Part shown: in pieces, positions 8,073-15,097 of the stretch
How positions within the stretch are numbered: position 1 is the first letter of the stretch
Layout of the letters: every line of letters begins with the position of its first letter
NCBI GenBank assembly: GCA_002391225.1
Contig: DGRV01000065.1
Location: forward strand, 1 to 40,988
DNA: 40,988 nt
Source of the DNA: Christensenella sp. UBA4379
GTDB taxonomy: Bacteria; Bacillota; Clostridia; Christensenellales; Aristaeellaceae
Direction: 5' to 3'
Notes under the pieces: model-generated
What the model saw: only the letters and a program-made list of their open reading frames with translations
The model's database searches: none
Told to the model about the DNA's origin: nothing
Program-made: the position numbers and the translations under genes

Positions 8073-8768
8073 ATGCTGCAAAACTCCATGCTTTTTAACT
8101 GGATCAACGCGATTCGGAACGATCCGGTGGACGGGATCATCACGATGCTGATGCAGATCGTGGCCATTTTGGGCGCCCTGATCCTGCACGAGGTGGCCCA
8201 CGGCTACGTGGCCCTCTGGTGCGGAGACCCGACGGCGAAGATGCTGGGCCGCCTGTCCCTGAACCCCGCCCGCCATCTGGACCCGATCGGCACGGCCATG
8301 ATGCTGCTGCTCGGCGTCGGCTTTGCCAAGCCCGTCCCGGTCAACCCCCGCAATTTCCGCAACTACCGCCGGGACGATCTCCTGGTCTCCCTGGCCGGCG
8401 TCACGATGAACATGCTGCTCTTCCTGGTCAGCGGATTTTTGATGGTTCTGTGCAACCGTAACCTACGCATCACCGATCATCATTCTGTTCTGTATTATTT
8501 ATCTCTTTTTTTCACACATTTCTCCATTTTGAACCTAAGTCTTGCTCTGTTCAATCTTCTGCCAATCCCGCCACTGGACGGCTATCATGTACTGAACGAT
8601 ATTCTACTTAAAGGTAAGTTACGGCTGTCTCCAGACATGTTCAGAATGCTTCATTTTGGTCTTATGGCTTTGCTGTTGTTTACGAACGTCATTAATAATC
8701 TGCTGAGCAGTATGATGAATGCGGTATGGACACCAGTAATCACTTTCTTTTATAATATCGTCAATTGA
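8073..8768 (+). CDS. Site-2-protease-like M50 metallopeptidase with a mosaic composition
   Basis: This 231-residue polytopic membrane protease of the M50 (SpoIVFB/YwhC-like) type has the zinc motif HEVAH (His39, Glu40, His43) in the first core helix and the third ligand in NLLPIPPLDGYH (Asp169). The ATG at 8073 is preferred over a GTG at 8064 because the latter overlaps the AAGGTGA ribosome site. Oddly, from about base 8430-8460 (residue ~127) to the stop, GC falls from about 67-73% to about 39% by hand count, and codon choice changes with it. The fold motifs remain intact across the break. It is followed closely by scpA-scpB, an arrangement common in Firmicutes. Substrates are unknown. Confidence 0.88.
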   Translation: MLQNSMLFNWINAIRNDPVDGIITMLMQIVAILGALILHEVAHGYVALWCGDPTAKMLGRLSLNPARHLDPIGTAMMLLLGVGFAKPVPVNPRNFRNYRRDDLLVSLAGVTMNMLLFLVSGFLMVLCNRNLRITDHHSVLYYLSLFFTHFSILNLSLALFNLLPIPPLDGYHVLNDILLKGKLRLSPDMFRMLHFGLMALLLFTNVINNLLSSMMNAVWTPVITFFYNIVN

Positions 8769-8781
8769 AGAGGATTCTGTC

Positions 8782-9549
8782 ATGGCATTCGCGCTTCACC
8801 TCAGCCAGTTTGAAGGCCCGCTGGACATGCTGCTCTTTTTGATCAGCAAGGCCAAGGTGGACATCAAGGACATCTTCGTCTCCGAGGTCACCAGCCAGTA
8901 CATCGAATTCGTACACAACGCCCCGGACCTGGACCTGGACGACGCCTCCGGCTTTTTGGCCATGGCCGCCACCCTGCTGGAAATCAAATCCCGCTCCCTG
9001 CTGCCCCGCCCGCCCCAGGAAGGGGAGGGCGAGGAGGAGGACCCGGAAAAGGCCCTGATCCGCCAGCTGGAAGAGTATCAGCAGCTCAAAACCCTGGCCT
9101 CCGAAATGCAGCAGTTTGAGAAGGCCGCCGCCGCCATGTACGAAAAGCTGCCGGAGGAATTTCCCCTCCCGCCGCCCACGTTCGAGCTGGAAGGCCTGAC
9201 CCTCGAGGGGCTGACCGCCGCCTTCGCCCGGGTCCTCGCCCGCATGAAGGAGACGGAGGAAACCGTGCCCGTCCAGCGGCGCATCATCCGGGACGCCTTC
9301 TCCGTGCCCCGCTGCATGTCGAACATCCTGCGCAGACTGCGCAAAGGCCCCGTCGTCTTTGACCGCCTGTTTTCCGACGAGCCCTCGCGGGACGAGGTGA
9401 TTTCCACCTTTCTGGCCCTGCTGGAGCTGCTGAAGGCCGGCCGTGCCCGCGCCGTTCAGGACAGCACCTACGGAGAAATCACCATTCACCCGCACACACC
9501 CGACCCGGAAGAAATGAACGAGGAAGATACCACCGATCATGGAGATTAA
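8782..9549 (+). CDS. scpA: Segregation and condensation protein A
   Basis: This is the kleisin subunit of the bacterial SMC-ScpAB condensin, which bridges the SMC heads during chromosome segregation. The 255-residue protein shows the N-terminal signature FEGPLDMLLFLISKAKVDIK and the FLAMAATLLEIKSRSLLP helix that contacts the SMC neck. An acidic linker follows (EGEGEEEDPEKALIRQLEEY). The C-terminal winged helix (about 170-235, GPVVFDRLFSDEPSRDEVIS) binds the SMC head. It lies 13 bases after the M50 gene and overlaps scpB by 11 bases, so the two are translationally coupled. smc itself is not in the window. Confidence 0.96.
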   Translation: MAFALHLSQFEGPLDMLLFLISKAKVDIKDIFVSEVTSQYIEFVHNAPDLDLDDASGFLAMAATLLEIKSRSLLPRPPQEGEGEEEDPEKALIRQLEEYQQLKTLASEMQQFEKAAAAMYEKLPEEFPLPPPTFELEGLTLEGLTAAFARVLARMKETEETVPVQRRIIRDAFSVPRCMSNILRRLRKGPVVFDRLFSDEPSRDEVISTFLALLELLKAGRARAVQDSTYGEITIHPHTPDPEEMNEEDTTDHGD

Positions 9550-10087
9550 AGAGATCGGCCCCATCGTGGAGGCCATGCTGTTTATCGCCGGGGAGCCCGT
9601 CGCTGTGGCCGACCTGGCCCGGGCGCTGGAAATCGCCCCGTTTCAGGTACAGGAAGCCCTGGACCAGATGGAAAGGACCATCGCCGAGCAGAACCGCGGC
9701 ATCGTGCTCAAACGCTTTGGAGAACACGTGCAGCTTTCCACCCGGCGCGAGTTCGCCCCCTTCATTGAAAAGCTCCTCCAGCCGGTGCAGAAGCAGAGCC
9801 TTTCCCAGTCCGCGCTGGAGACCCTGGCCATCGTCGCCTACCGCCAGCCGGTCACGAAGCTGGAAATGGAGCAGATTCGCGGCGTCAAGTGCGATTACTC
9901 CGTCCAGTCCCTGGTCAAAAAAGGCCTCATCGAGGACGTCGGCCGCAAGGACGTCGTCGGCCGCCCGATTCTCTACGGCACGACCGACGCCTTCCTGTCC
10001 CACTTCGGCCTCAGGACCCTTTCGGACCTCCCGCAGCCGCAAAACGACGAGCCTGATCCAGAAAGCTTAGACATTCAAGATATCTAA
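9539..10087 (+). CDS. scpB: Segregation and condensation protein B
   Basis: This 182-residue partner of ScpA forms a dimer of tandem winged helices that stabilises the kleisin. It carries EAMLFIAGEPVAVADLARAL at the start, ETLAIVAYRQPVTKLEMEQI in the second winged helix, and VGRKDVVGRPILYGTTDAFL near the end, all typical of the family. The start codon lies inside the 3' end of scpA. Length is normal for Firmicutes. Confidence 0.96.
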   Translation: MEIKEIGPIVEAMLFIAGEPVAVADLARALEIAPFQVQEALDQMERTIAEQNRGIVLKRFGEHVQLSTRREFAPFIEKLLQPVQKQSLSQSALETLAIVAYRQPVTKLEMEQIRGVKCDYSVQSLVKKGLIEDVGRKDVVGRPILYGTTDAFLSHFGLRTLSDLPQPQNDEPDPESLDIQDI

Positions 10088-10105
10088 TATATAATAGGTA
10101 GTCAT

Positions 10106-12364
10106 ATGAATCTTTCTCAATTGCTGGATTATTTGCGGCAGGATGAGGCGTTTATGCAGAACGTCACCTGCTGGCGGACCCTCCCGAAAAGGGAGGCTGT
10201 TTTCGCGCCGTTTCCGGACGGGCTGGACGAGCGGGTGATTCCCGCCCTGCAAAAGCACCATATCACCCAGCTGTACGCCCACCAGGCGGACGCCTTTTCC
10301 GCCATTCAGGAGGGAAAGGACGTTGTGATCGTCACGCCCACGGCCTCGGGGAAAACCCTGTGCTACAACCTGCCCGTGCTCAACGAGATCCTAAAGAACC
10401 CGGACGCCCGGGCCTTGTACCTCTTCCCCACCAAGGCTCTGTCGGCCGACCAGGTGAGCGAGCTGTACGAACTGATCGAACTGATCGGGGCGGACATCAA
10501 GACCTACACCTACGACGGGGACACCCCCGGCGCGGCCCGGCGGGCCATCCGGCAAGCCGGCCACGTGGTGGTCACCAACCCGGACATGCTGCACTCCGGC
10601 ATCCTGCCTCACCACACCAAGTGGGTAAAGCTGTTTGAAAACCTCAAATACATCGTCATCGACGAAATCCATTCCTACCGCGGGGTCTTTGGGAGCAACC
10701 TGGCCAACGTCCTGCGCCGCCTGATCCGCCTGTGCCGGTTCTACGGGAGCAATCCCCAGTTCATCCTCTGCTCGGCCACCATCGAAAACCCAGAGGAGCT
10801 GGCCCAGACCCTGATCGGCCGGCCGGTGACCAAAATCGACCGGAACGGCTCGCCCTCCGGTGAAAAGCACGTGATCTTCTATAACCCGCCCGTGGTCAAC
10901 CGGCAGCTGGGCATCCGCCGGGGCGTCCTGCCCGAAACCAGGCGCATCGCCTCCATGCTGGTCAACAACGGCATCCGCACCATCGTCTTTGGCAAAAGCC
11001 GCCTGCAGGTGGAGGTGCTGACCCGCCAGCTCAAGGAACTGGTCAAGGACCCGGTCGGGAATTCCGGCCGCGTCCGGGGCTACCGGGGCGGCTATCTGCC
11101 CTCCGAACGGCGGGAGATCGAAAAGGGCCTGAGGGCCGGGCGGATCGACGCGGTAATTTCCACCAACGCCCTGGAGCTGGGCATCGACATCGGTTCCCTG
11201 GAGGCCTGCGTGATGTGCGGCTACCCCGGCACCATTGCCTCTACCTGGCAGGAAGCGGGCCGGGCCGGCCGCCGCTTTGGGGCGAGCCTGACCATCCTGG
11301 TGGCTTCCTCCGCCGCCCTCGACCAGTTCATCGTCAGCCATCCGGATTATTTTTTCGGGGCGAGCCCGGAAAACGCCCTGCTCAACCCGGACAATATCTA
11401 TATCCTGCTCAGCCACATGAAATGCTCCGCCTACGAACTGCCCTTCCACGATGGGGAGGGCTTCGGCAACGCCGCCGGCAGCGAGGAGATGCTCGCTTAT
11501 CTGACGGATGAAAACATCCTGCGCCACGTGGGCGACACCTACCACTGGTCCGAGGAGGATTTCCCCGCCAGCGAAATCTCCCTGCGTACGGCGATGACGG
11601 AGAATTTCCTGATCATGGACATTACCGACCCGGCCCACATCCGCATGGTCGGGGAGATGGACCGCTTCACCGCCCCCATGCTCCTGCACGAAAACGCCAT
11701 CTACCTGCACGAGGGCACCACCTACCAGGTGGAAAAGCTGGACTTTGACGCCTGCAAGGCCTTCATCCGCAAGGTCGACGTGGACTACTACACCGACGCG
11801 GACCTGAACGTGGCCTTGAGCCTGCTGGACGTGCTTGAAGAGCGGCCGGACGCTTCCTATGGGGAAATCAACGTGACCGCCCGCGTCCGCATGTTCAAGA
11901 AGATGCGCTTTGACACCGGGGAAAACGTGGGCTATGGCCCGGTCATGCTGCCGGAGACGGAGATGCACACCACCGCCCTGTGGTGGACCGTGCCGGACGA
12001 CATCGCCGCCGCCTTCGGCAAGGACGACCTGCAGAACGGGATGCTGGGCATCGCGAACCTGATGCGCATCGCCGCCCCGCTGAACCTCATGTGCTCCCCC
12101 CACGACATCGCCGTCGCTTACCAGGTCAAATGCACCTTTACCGGCAAGCCCACCCTGATCCTCTACGACAACTGCCCCGGCGGCGTCGGCCTGGCCGAAA
12201 AGGCCTTCCACATGCGCGAGATCCTGCTGCGCAACTGCCTGGAAATCGTCACCACCTGCCCCTGTGAAAAAGGCTGCCCCTCCTGCGTCGGCCCCGAAAC
12301 CGAAATCGGACCCACAGGGAAACAGATGGCGGAAAACCTACTCCAACAGCTCTTAAATAGGTAG
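10106..12364 (+). CDS. mrfA: MrfA/YprA-like DEAD/DEAH-box helicase with C-terminal Zn (DUF1998) domain
   Basis: This superfamily 2 DNA helicase of 752 residues is related to Bacillus subtilis MrfA (YprA), a 3'-5' helicase for mitomycin-type damage repair. Walker A is TPTASGKT (77-84), the DEAH-like box is DEIH (186-189), motif III is CSATIENPEEL, and the arginine-finger region is QEAGRAGRRFGASL. The C-terminal DUF1998 region ends with a four-cysteine cluster (TTCPCEKGCPSCVG, about 716-729) expected to bind zinc. The usual partner exonuclease MrfB is not adjacent. The last two codons and the stop lie inside the first heptanucleotide unit of repeat element C, so the extreme C-terminus (Asn-Arg) may come from the repeat. 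Confidence 0.9.
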   Translation: MNLSQLLDYLRQDEAFMQNVTCWRTLPKREAVFAPFPDGLDERVIPALQKHHITQLYAHQADAFSAIQEGKDVVIVTPTASGKTLCYNLPVLNEILKNPDARALYLFPTKALSADQVSELYELIELIGADIKTYTYDGDTPGAARRAIRQAGHVVVTNPDMLHSGILPHHTKWVKLFENLKYIVIDEIHSYRGVFGSNLANVLRRLIRLCRFYGSNPQFILCSATIENPEELAQTLIGRPVTKIDRNGSPSGEKHVIFYNPPVVNRQLGIRRGVLPETRRIASMLVNNGIRTIVFGKSRLQVEVLTRQLKELVKDPVGNSGRVRGYRGGYLPSERREIEKGLRAGRIDAVISTNALELGIDIGSLEACVMCGYPGTIASTWQEAGRAGRRFGASLTILVASSAALDQFIVSHPDYFFGASPENALLNPDNIYILLSHMKCSAYELPFHDGEGFGNAAGSEEMLAYLTDENILRHVGDTYHWSEEDFPASEISLRTAMTENFLIMDITDPAHIRMVGEMDRFTAPMLLHENAIYLHEGTTYQVEKLDFDACKAFIRKVDVDYYTDADLNVALSLLDVLEERPDASYGEINVTARVRMFKKMRFDTGENVGYGPVMLPETEMHTTALWWTVPDDIAAAFGKDDLQNGMLGIANLMRIAAPLNLMCSPHDIAVAYQVKCTFTGKPTLILYDNCPGGVGLAEKAFHMREILLRNCLEIVTTCPCEKGCPSCVGPETEIGPTGKQMAENLLQQLLNR

Positions 12365-12577
12365 GAGGTAGAAAGTAGGAGGTAGGAGGTAAATAGTCGA
12401 ATGCGTAATTCTTAATGCGTAATGCGTAATTTCGTCCAAACCCTTGCAACTCCTCACTCCTCACTCCTAACTCCTCACTATATACTCTCCACTCTGCGGC
12501 CAAAGGCCGCGAAAACTCTTCACTCTCCACTCTCACTATAAACCTCCTCCCTCCTACCTTCTACCTCCTACCTATTA
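12357..12577. repeat. Heptanucleotide repeat element C, the most complete copy
   Basis: From left to right: GTAGGAG-like units (12359-12393), AATGCGT-like units (12399-12430), a unique linker with CAAACC (12431-12447), and ACTCCTC-like units (12448-12479). ACTCTCC-like units follow (12484-12536), interrupted by a perfect GC hairpin GCGGCC-AAA-GGCCGC (12496-12510). The element ends with CTCCTAC-like units (12541-12575). The outer runs are reverse complements of each other. Both ends carry AATAGGTAGGAGG reading inward. It starts inside the helicase stop codon and stops just short of the ribosome site of the next gene. Confidence 0.85.
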
Positions 12578-12590
12578 CAAAGGAGTTCTC

Positions 12591-13322
12591 ATGCCCTCAC
12601 TCGCCCCTTATGACCGCAAGCTTGATTATTCTTACGCCCCGGGGATTTTTCCTTCGATGGAGGCGATTAAAAAAGCGCCGGAGCTGGTCCGGCGGCTGCT
12701 GATCAGCGCCCAGGCGGAGGATTCGGAGGGCGTCGCCGCCCTGACGGAGCTGTGCCGCGCCCGAAACATCCGGGTGGAGACGGCGGACAAGGCCCTGGCC
12801 CGCCTGTCCGGGAAGGGCAACTGCTACGCCGCCGCCGTATTTGAAAAGCGGCCCGGCGTTTTGAACCCCGAAGCCGCTCATATTGTTCTTCATCACCCGT
12901 CCGACGCTGGCAACCTGGGCACCATCCTGCGCACGGCCCTCGGGTTCGGGTTTTTCGACATCGCCCTGATCCAGCCCTGCGCGGACGTGTTCCAGCCCCA
13001 CGTCGTCCGCTCCTCCATGGGAGCGCTGTTCAGCCTGCGCGTCCGCGAGTATGCGGATTTTGAGGCCTACCGGGCTGATTTCCCCGGTCATGCCGCCTAT
13101 CCGTTCATGCTGGACGGCTCCGTCACCCTGGAAGAAGCCCTGAAAGCCCCGCCCCGCCGGCCCTACTGCCTGATTTTCGGCAACGAAGGAACCGGGCTCC
13201 CGCCGGAGTTTTCCAAAACCGGCACCCCGGTCCGCATCGAGCACAGCGGCGACATCGACTCCCTCAACCTGAGCATCGCCGCGTCCATCGGAATGTACCG
13301 CTTCCGTCAGGCGACGCTGTAA
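12591..13322 (+). CDS. SpoU/TrmH-family RNA methyltransferase
   Basis: This SPOUT-class SAM-dependent 2'-O-ribose methyltransferase acts on rRNA or tRNA. The 243-residue protein has a short N-terminal substrate-binding segment and a C-terminal knotted domain with the three family motifs. These are HPSDAGNLGTILRTALGFGF (motif 1, Asn and Arg), LIFGNEGTGL (motif 2) and SLNLSIAASIGMYRF (motif 3). The exact target nucleotide cannot be assigned. AAAGGAG precedes the ATG and directly follows repeat element C. It is convergent with the TraX-like gene with only 19 bases between them. Confidence 0.9.
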   Translation: MPSLAPYDRKLDYSYAPGIFPSMEAIKKAPELVRRLLISAQAEDSEGVAALTELCRARNIRVETADKALARLSGKGNCYAAAVFEKRPGVLNPEAAHIVLHHPSDAGNLGTILRTALGFGFFDIALIQPCADVFQPHVVRSSMGALFSLRVREYADFEAYRADFPGHAAYPFMLDGSVTLEEALKAPPRRPYCLIFGNEGTGLPPEFSKTGTPVRIEHSGDIDSLNLSIAASIGMYRFRQATL

Positions 13323-13341
13323 AGATAGGTAAAAACACGCC

Positions 13342-14043
13342 TCAGTAGCCGATGGTCGTCTTTCTGATCCAGAAGAGAATCAGCATATGGGCGGGGTAGG
13401 CTAAGTAAAACAGGTACTTGAGCCACCCCTTGCCGATGAATCCGCGTTTCCCGTTATAGAGACTGATGGGGAGAAACGCCAGCCCGGAACGCAGGGGACT
13501 GTCCAGAAAACAGCTGCCCACCACCGCCCGGGGCAGTTGCTGATCCCGCAGCAGATACATCAGCAGGATGAACCCAAACCCGGTGGTACCATAGTCAGCG
13601 CGCAGCACCATCGAAGCCAGCAGCAGGCCCAGTAAAAGGCCTGCTTTTTTCCATGGTCCCTGAGCGTCCCGGAGGACCCAGATGCCCAGCAGGCCCAATA
13701 GCAGCGTAAACAGGACATTTTGGCTGCCGGGCATCCAGAGCCTTCCGGTGTGCTCCAGGTTCCAGGGGATTTCCGAAAGAAGAGCAAATACCAGCAGCGT
13801 TCCGGCATACCGCTTGATGTTCCGGGTATGCAGAAACCCCTCCACCAGCAGGAATACGAATATAGGAAAGCTGATCCGCCCGACCCGGCGCATCAGTTCA
13901 TACAGATAAACCGTGCGGCCTGCGTATGAGAATACAGCCGTATAATCATCCCGCAGCAGCACAGACGCCGTATGATCCACCAGCATCGTGATCAGCGCAA
14001 TCAGCTTCAGCAGACTTCCGTCCAGCACCTGGAAGCGTTTCAT
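13342..14043 (-). CDS. TraX-like polytopic membrane protein
   Basis: This 233-residue membrane protein has about seven hydrophobic segments. It begins MKRFQVLDGSLLKLIALITM, followed by VDHTASVLLRDD, with later RRVGRISFPIFVFLLVEGFL and HTRNIKRY. This pattern fits the TraX family. In the F plasmid TraX N-acetylates pilin; Firmicute homologues are common and uncharacterised. The ATG at 14043 has GGAGGA seven bases before it and is preferred to a TTG at 14070 inside the upstream gene. It lies 16 bases after the PqqD-like gene, so co-transcription is likely. A role in acetylating or exporting the neighbouring peptide product is speculative, since no transporter or protease is present in the locus. 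Confidence 0.8.
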   Translation of the reverse strand: MKRFQVLDGSLLKLIALITMLVDHTASVLLRDDYTAVFSYAGRTVYLYELMRRVGRISFPIFVFLLVEGFLHTRNIKRYAGTLLVFALLSEIPWNLEHTGRLWMPGSQNVLFTLLLGLLGIWVLRDAQGPWKKAGLLLGLLLASMVLRADYGTTGFGFILLMYLLRDQQLPRAVVGSCFLDSPLRSGLAFLPISLYNGKRGFIGKGWLKYLFYLAYPAHMLILFWIRKTTIGY

Positions 14044-14059
14044 ATCGTTCCTCCAGACG

Positions 14060-14326
14060 TTATTCTTCAATCACGTCAAAGGATTTCAGCTTTTCCAGCA
14101 ATCCGTCCAGATCCCTGGCAGCGGTCTCCGGGTCGATCTGATACCGCTCCAAGATGGCGGCCAGCAGCTCCTCCCGGGTGACGGGTTCCTGCAGTTTTTC
14201 CCATACAAAGGCGGATACGGGATTCAGCAGCAACGCGCCGCCGAGCTTTTTGATGTTGTCGCCCGCGGGCATCAGCATACATTCCCCCATCATTTTTCTC
14301 AAAACAAAACCTGAACGCGCTTTCAC
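14060..14326 (-). CDS. PqqD-like RiPP recognition element protein
   Basis: This 88-residue stand-alone winged-helix RRE protein belongs to the type that binds leader peptides and presents them to a radical SAM maturase. The PqqD pattern is visible: a beta hairpin (FVLRKMMGECMLMPAGD), then GGALLLNPVSAFVWEKLQ, then the helices TREELLAAILERYQIDPETA and RDLDGLLEKLKSFDVIEE. Translation appears to start at GTG (14324-14326) with AAAGGA about 11 bases upstream. It follows a rho-independent terminator placed after the first precursor gene, so it is probably expressed by read-through at a lower level than the precursors. Presence next to two small Gly/Cys-rich genes and a SPASM enzyme supports the RiPP role. 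Confidence 0.85.
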   Translation of the reverse strand: MKARSGFVLRKMMGECMLMPAGDNIKKLGGALLLNPVSAFVWEKLQEPVTREELLAAILERYQIDPETAARDLDGLLEKLKSFDVIEE

Positions 14327-14356
14327 GATTTCGTCGTTCCTTTCTGTTCAGTAACG

Positions 14357-14385
14357 AAAAAGCTGCGGAAACCCGCAGCTTTTTT
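14357..14385 (-). terminator. Rho-independent terminator/attenuator between precursor gene and pqqD-like gene
   Basis: A perfect 8-bp stem AGCTGCGG / CCGCAGCT (14361-14368 and 14373-14380) is flanked by an A-run and a T-run, so it can act in both directions. On the minus strand it lies about 20 bases after the precursor stop. It would keep precursor mRNA abundant while letting some transcription pass to the pqqD-like gene. Confidence 0.8.
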
Positions 14386-14403
14386 CCGATCGCCGGCGCT
14401 GGA

Positions 14404-14595
14404 TCAGGCGTGTCCGCAGCCACGGCCGTTTCCTCTGTCGCCGTTGCCGCCGCCACCGCAGCCACGCTGATGTCCGTTGTCTCCGTTGCCGCCGGAGGTG
14501 ACGATAATGTCTTCATGATCGAAGACCATCATTTCCACCACGGGGGCAACATATTCTTCCTTGACGGAAGCGTTTTCAATGTTCATTTCCTGCAT
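14404..14595 (-). CDS. Putative RiPP precursor peptide 1 (Gly/Cys-rich core)
   Basis: The encoded peptide has 63 residues. The first ~35 look like a leader: MQEMNIENASVKEEY, then VAPVVEMMVFDHEDIIVTS. The rest is a Gly/Asn/Arg-rich tail with two Cys, each in an RGCG context (HQRGCGGGG and NGRGCGHA). The leader is nearly the same as that of the second small gene at 14715-14927, while the tails differ. That is the pattern expected of RiPP precursors, with a conserved leader read by an RRE and a variable core. GGAGG lies seven bases before the ATG at 14595. It has its own promoter and is followed by a terminator. The nature of the modification is unknown; Cys-based thioether links by the SPASM enzyme are one possibility. 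Confidence 0.75.
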   Translation of the reverse strand: MQEMNIENASVKEEYVAPVVEMMVFDHEDIIVTSGGNGDNGHQRGCGGGGNGDRGNGRGCGHA

Positions 14596-14650
14596 GTGCA
14601 AACCTCCAGATCAAAAACCGTTTCGGACACAACAAAATAATGTCCTAAAT

Positions 14651-14679
14651 ATTATACGAGCTTTTGCTGGACAAAGCAA
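14651..14679 (-). promoter_or_regulatory. Promoter of precursor gene 1
   Basis: TTGCTT (14674-14679) and TATAAT (14651-14656) are 17 bases apart on the minus strand. The -35, spacing and -10 are identical to those of the promoter ahead of precursor 2. Confidence 0.7.
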
Positions 14680-14714
14680 GAAAATGAAGAAAATTTAATA
14701 TTTTTTTGATCAAA

Positions 14715-14927
14715 TCAGCAACCGGAATTTCTTCCCGAAGAGAAGGTCCTCTGATTCCTGTGATAAGGTACCCCGTCGCAGCCGCCGCCGCGGCCCCGGC
14801 CCTGGCCTACGTCGCCGTTGCCAGCAGACGTCACGACAATATCGTCCTCTCCAAAGACCAGCATTTCCACCACCGGGGAAGTATATTCTTCTTTCACGAC
14901 AGCAGTTCCATTCATTTTTTCCTGCAT
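14715..14927 (-). CDS. Putative RiPP precursor peptide 2 (Gly/Cys-rich, longer core)
   Basis: The encoded peptide has 70 residues. Its leader MQEKMNGTAVVKEEY, then TSPVVEMLVFGEDDIVVTS, closely matches precursor 1. Both share KEEY, PVVEM, VF, a D/E-rich turn, DI and VTS, then (G/A)GNGD. The tail differs: VGQGRGRGGGCDG, then a non-Gly stretch (PYHRNQRTF) and a terminal SGRNSGC. Two Cys are present (residues 50 and 70). AGGAG lies upstream of the ATG at 14927. No clear terminator separates it from precursor 1, so some transcripts may carry both. The unusual end could be a real variant core or the result of an old frameshift. Confidence 0.7.
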   Translation of the reverse strand: MQEKMNGTAVVKEEYTSPVVEMLVFGEDDIVVTSAGNGDVGQGRGRGGGCDGVPYHRNQRTFSSGRNSGC

Positions 14928-14991
14928 ATCTGAAGCTCCTCCTTCCATTCGGCAAACAGTAAGCACAAAAAATATCCCATTTACCAATGCT

Positions 14992-15020
14992 ATTATACAT
15001 GATCAAATGAAAGAAAGCAA
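14992..15020 (-). promoter_or_regulatory. Promoter of precursor gene 2
   Basis: TTGCTT (15015-15020) and TATAAT (14992-14997) are 17 bases apart on the minus strand, about 65 bases before the start codon. It sits in an AT-rich stretch that contrasts with the GC-rich hairpin cluster just upstream. Confidence 0.75.
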
Positions 15021-15097
15021 TATCAGAAAAAAATAATTTCATAATTTTTTTAGATCATCTGATGACAGCAGTTTGCGCGCCTTTCTGAGGGGGTAGT

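Noticed and set aside
12357..12577. Heptad tracts considered as a CRISPR array
   Set aside because: Units are seven bases with no unique spacers, and no cas genes are present in the window.
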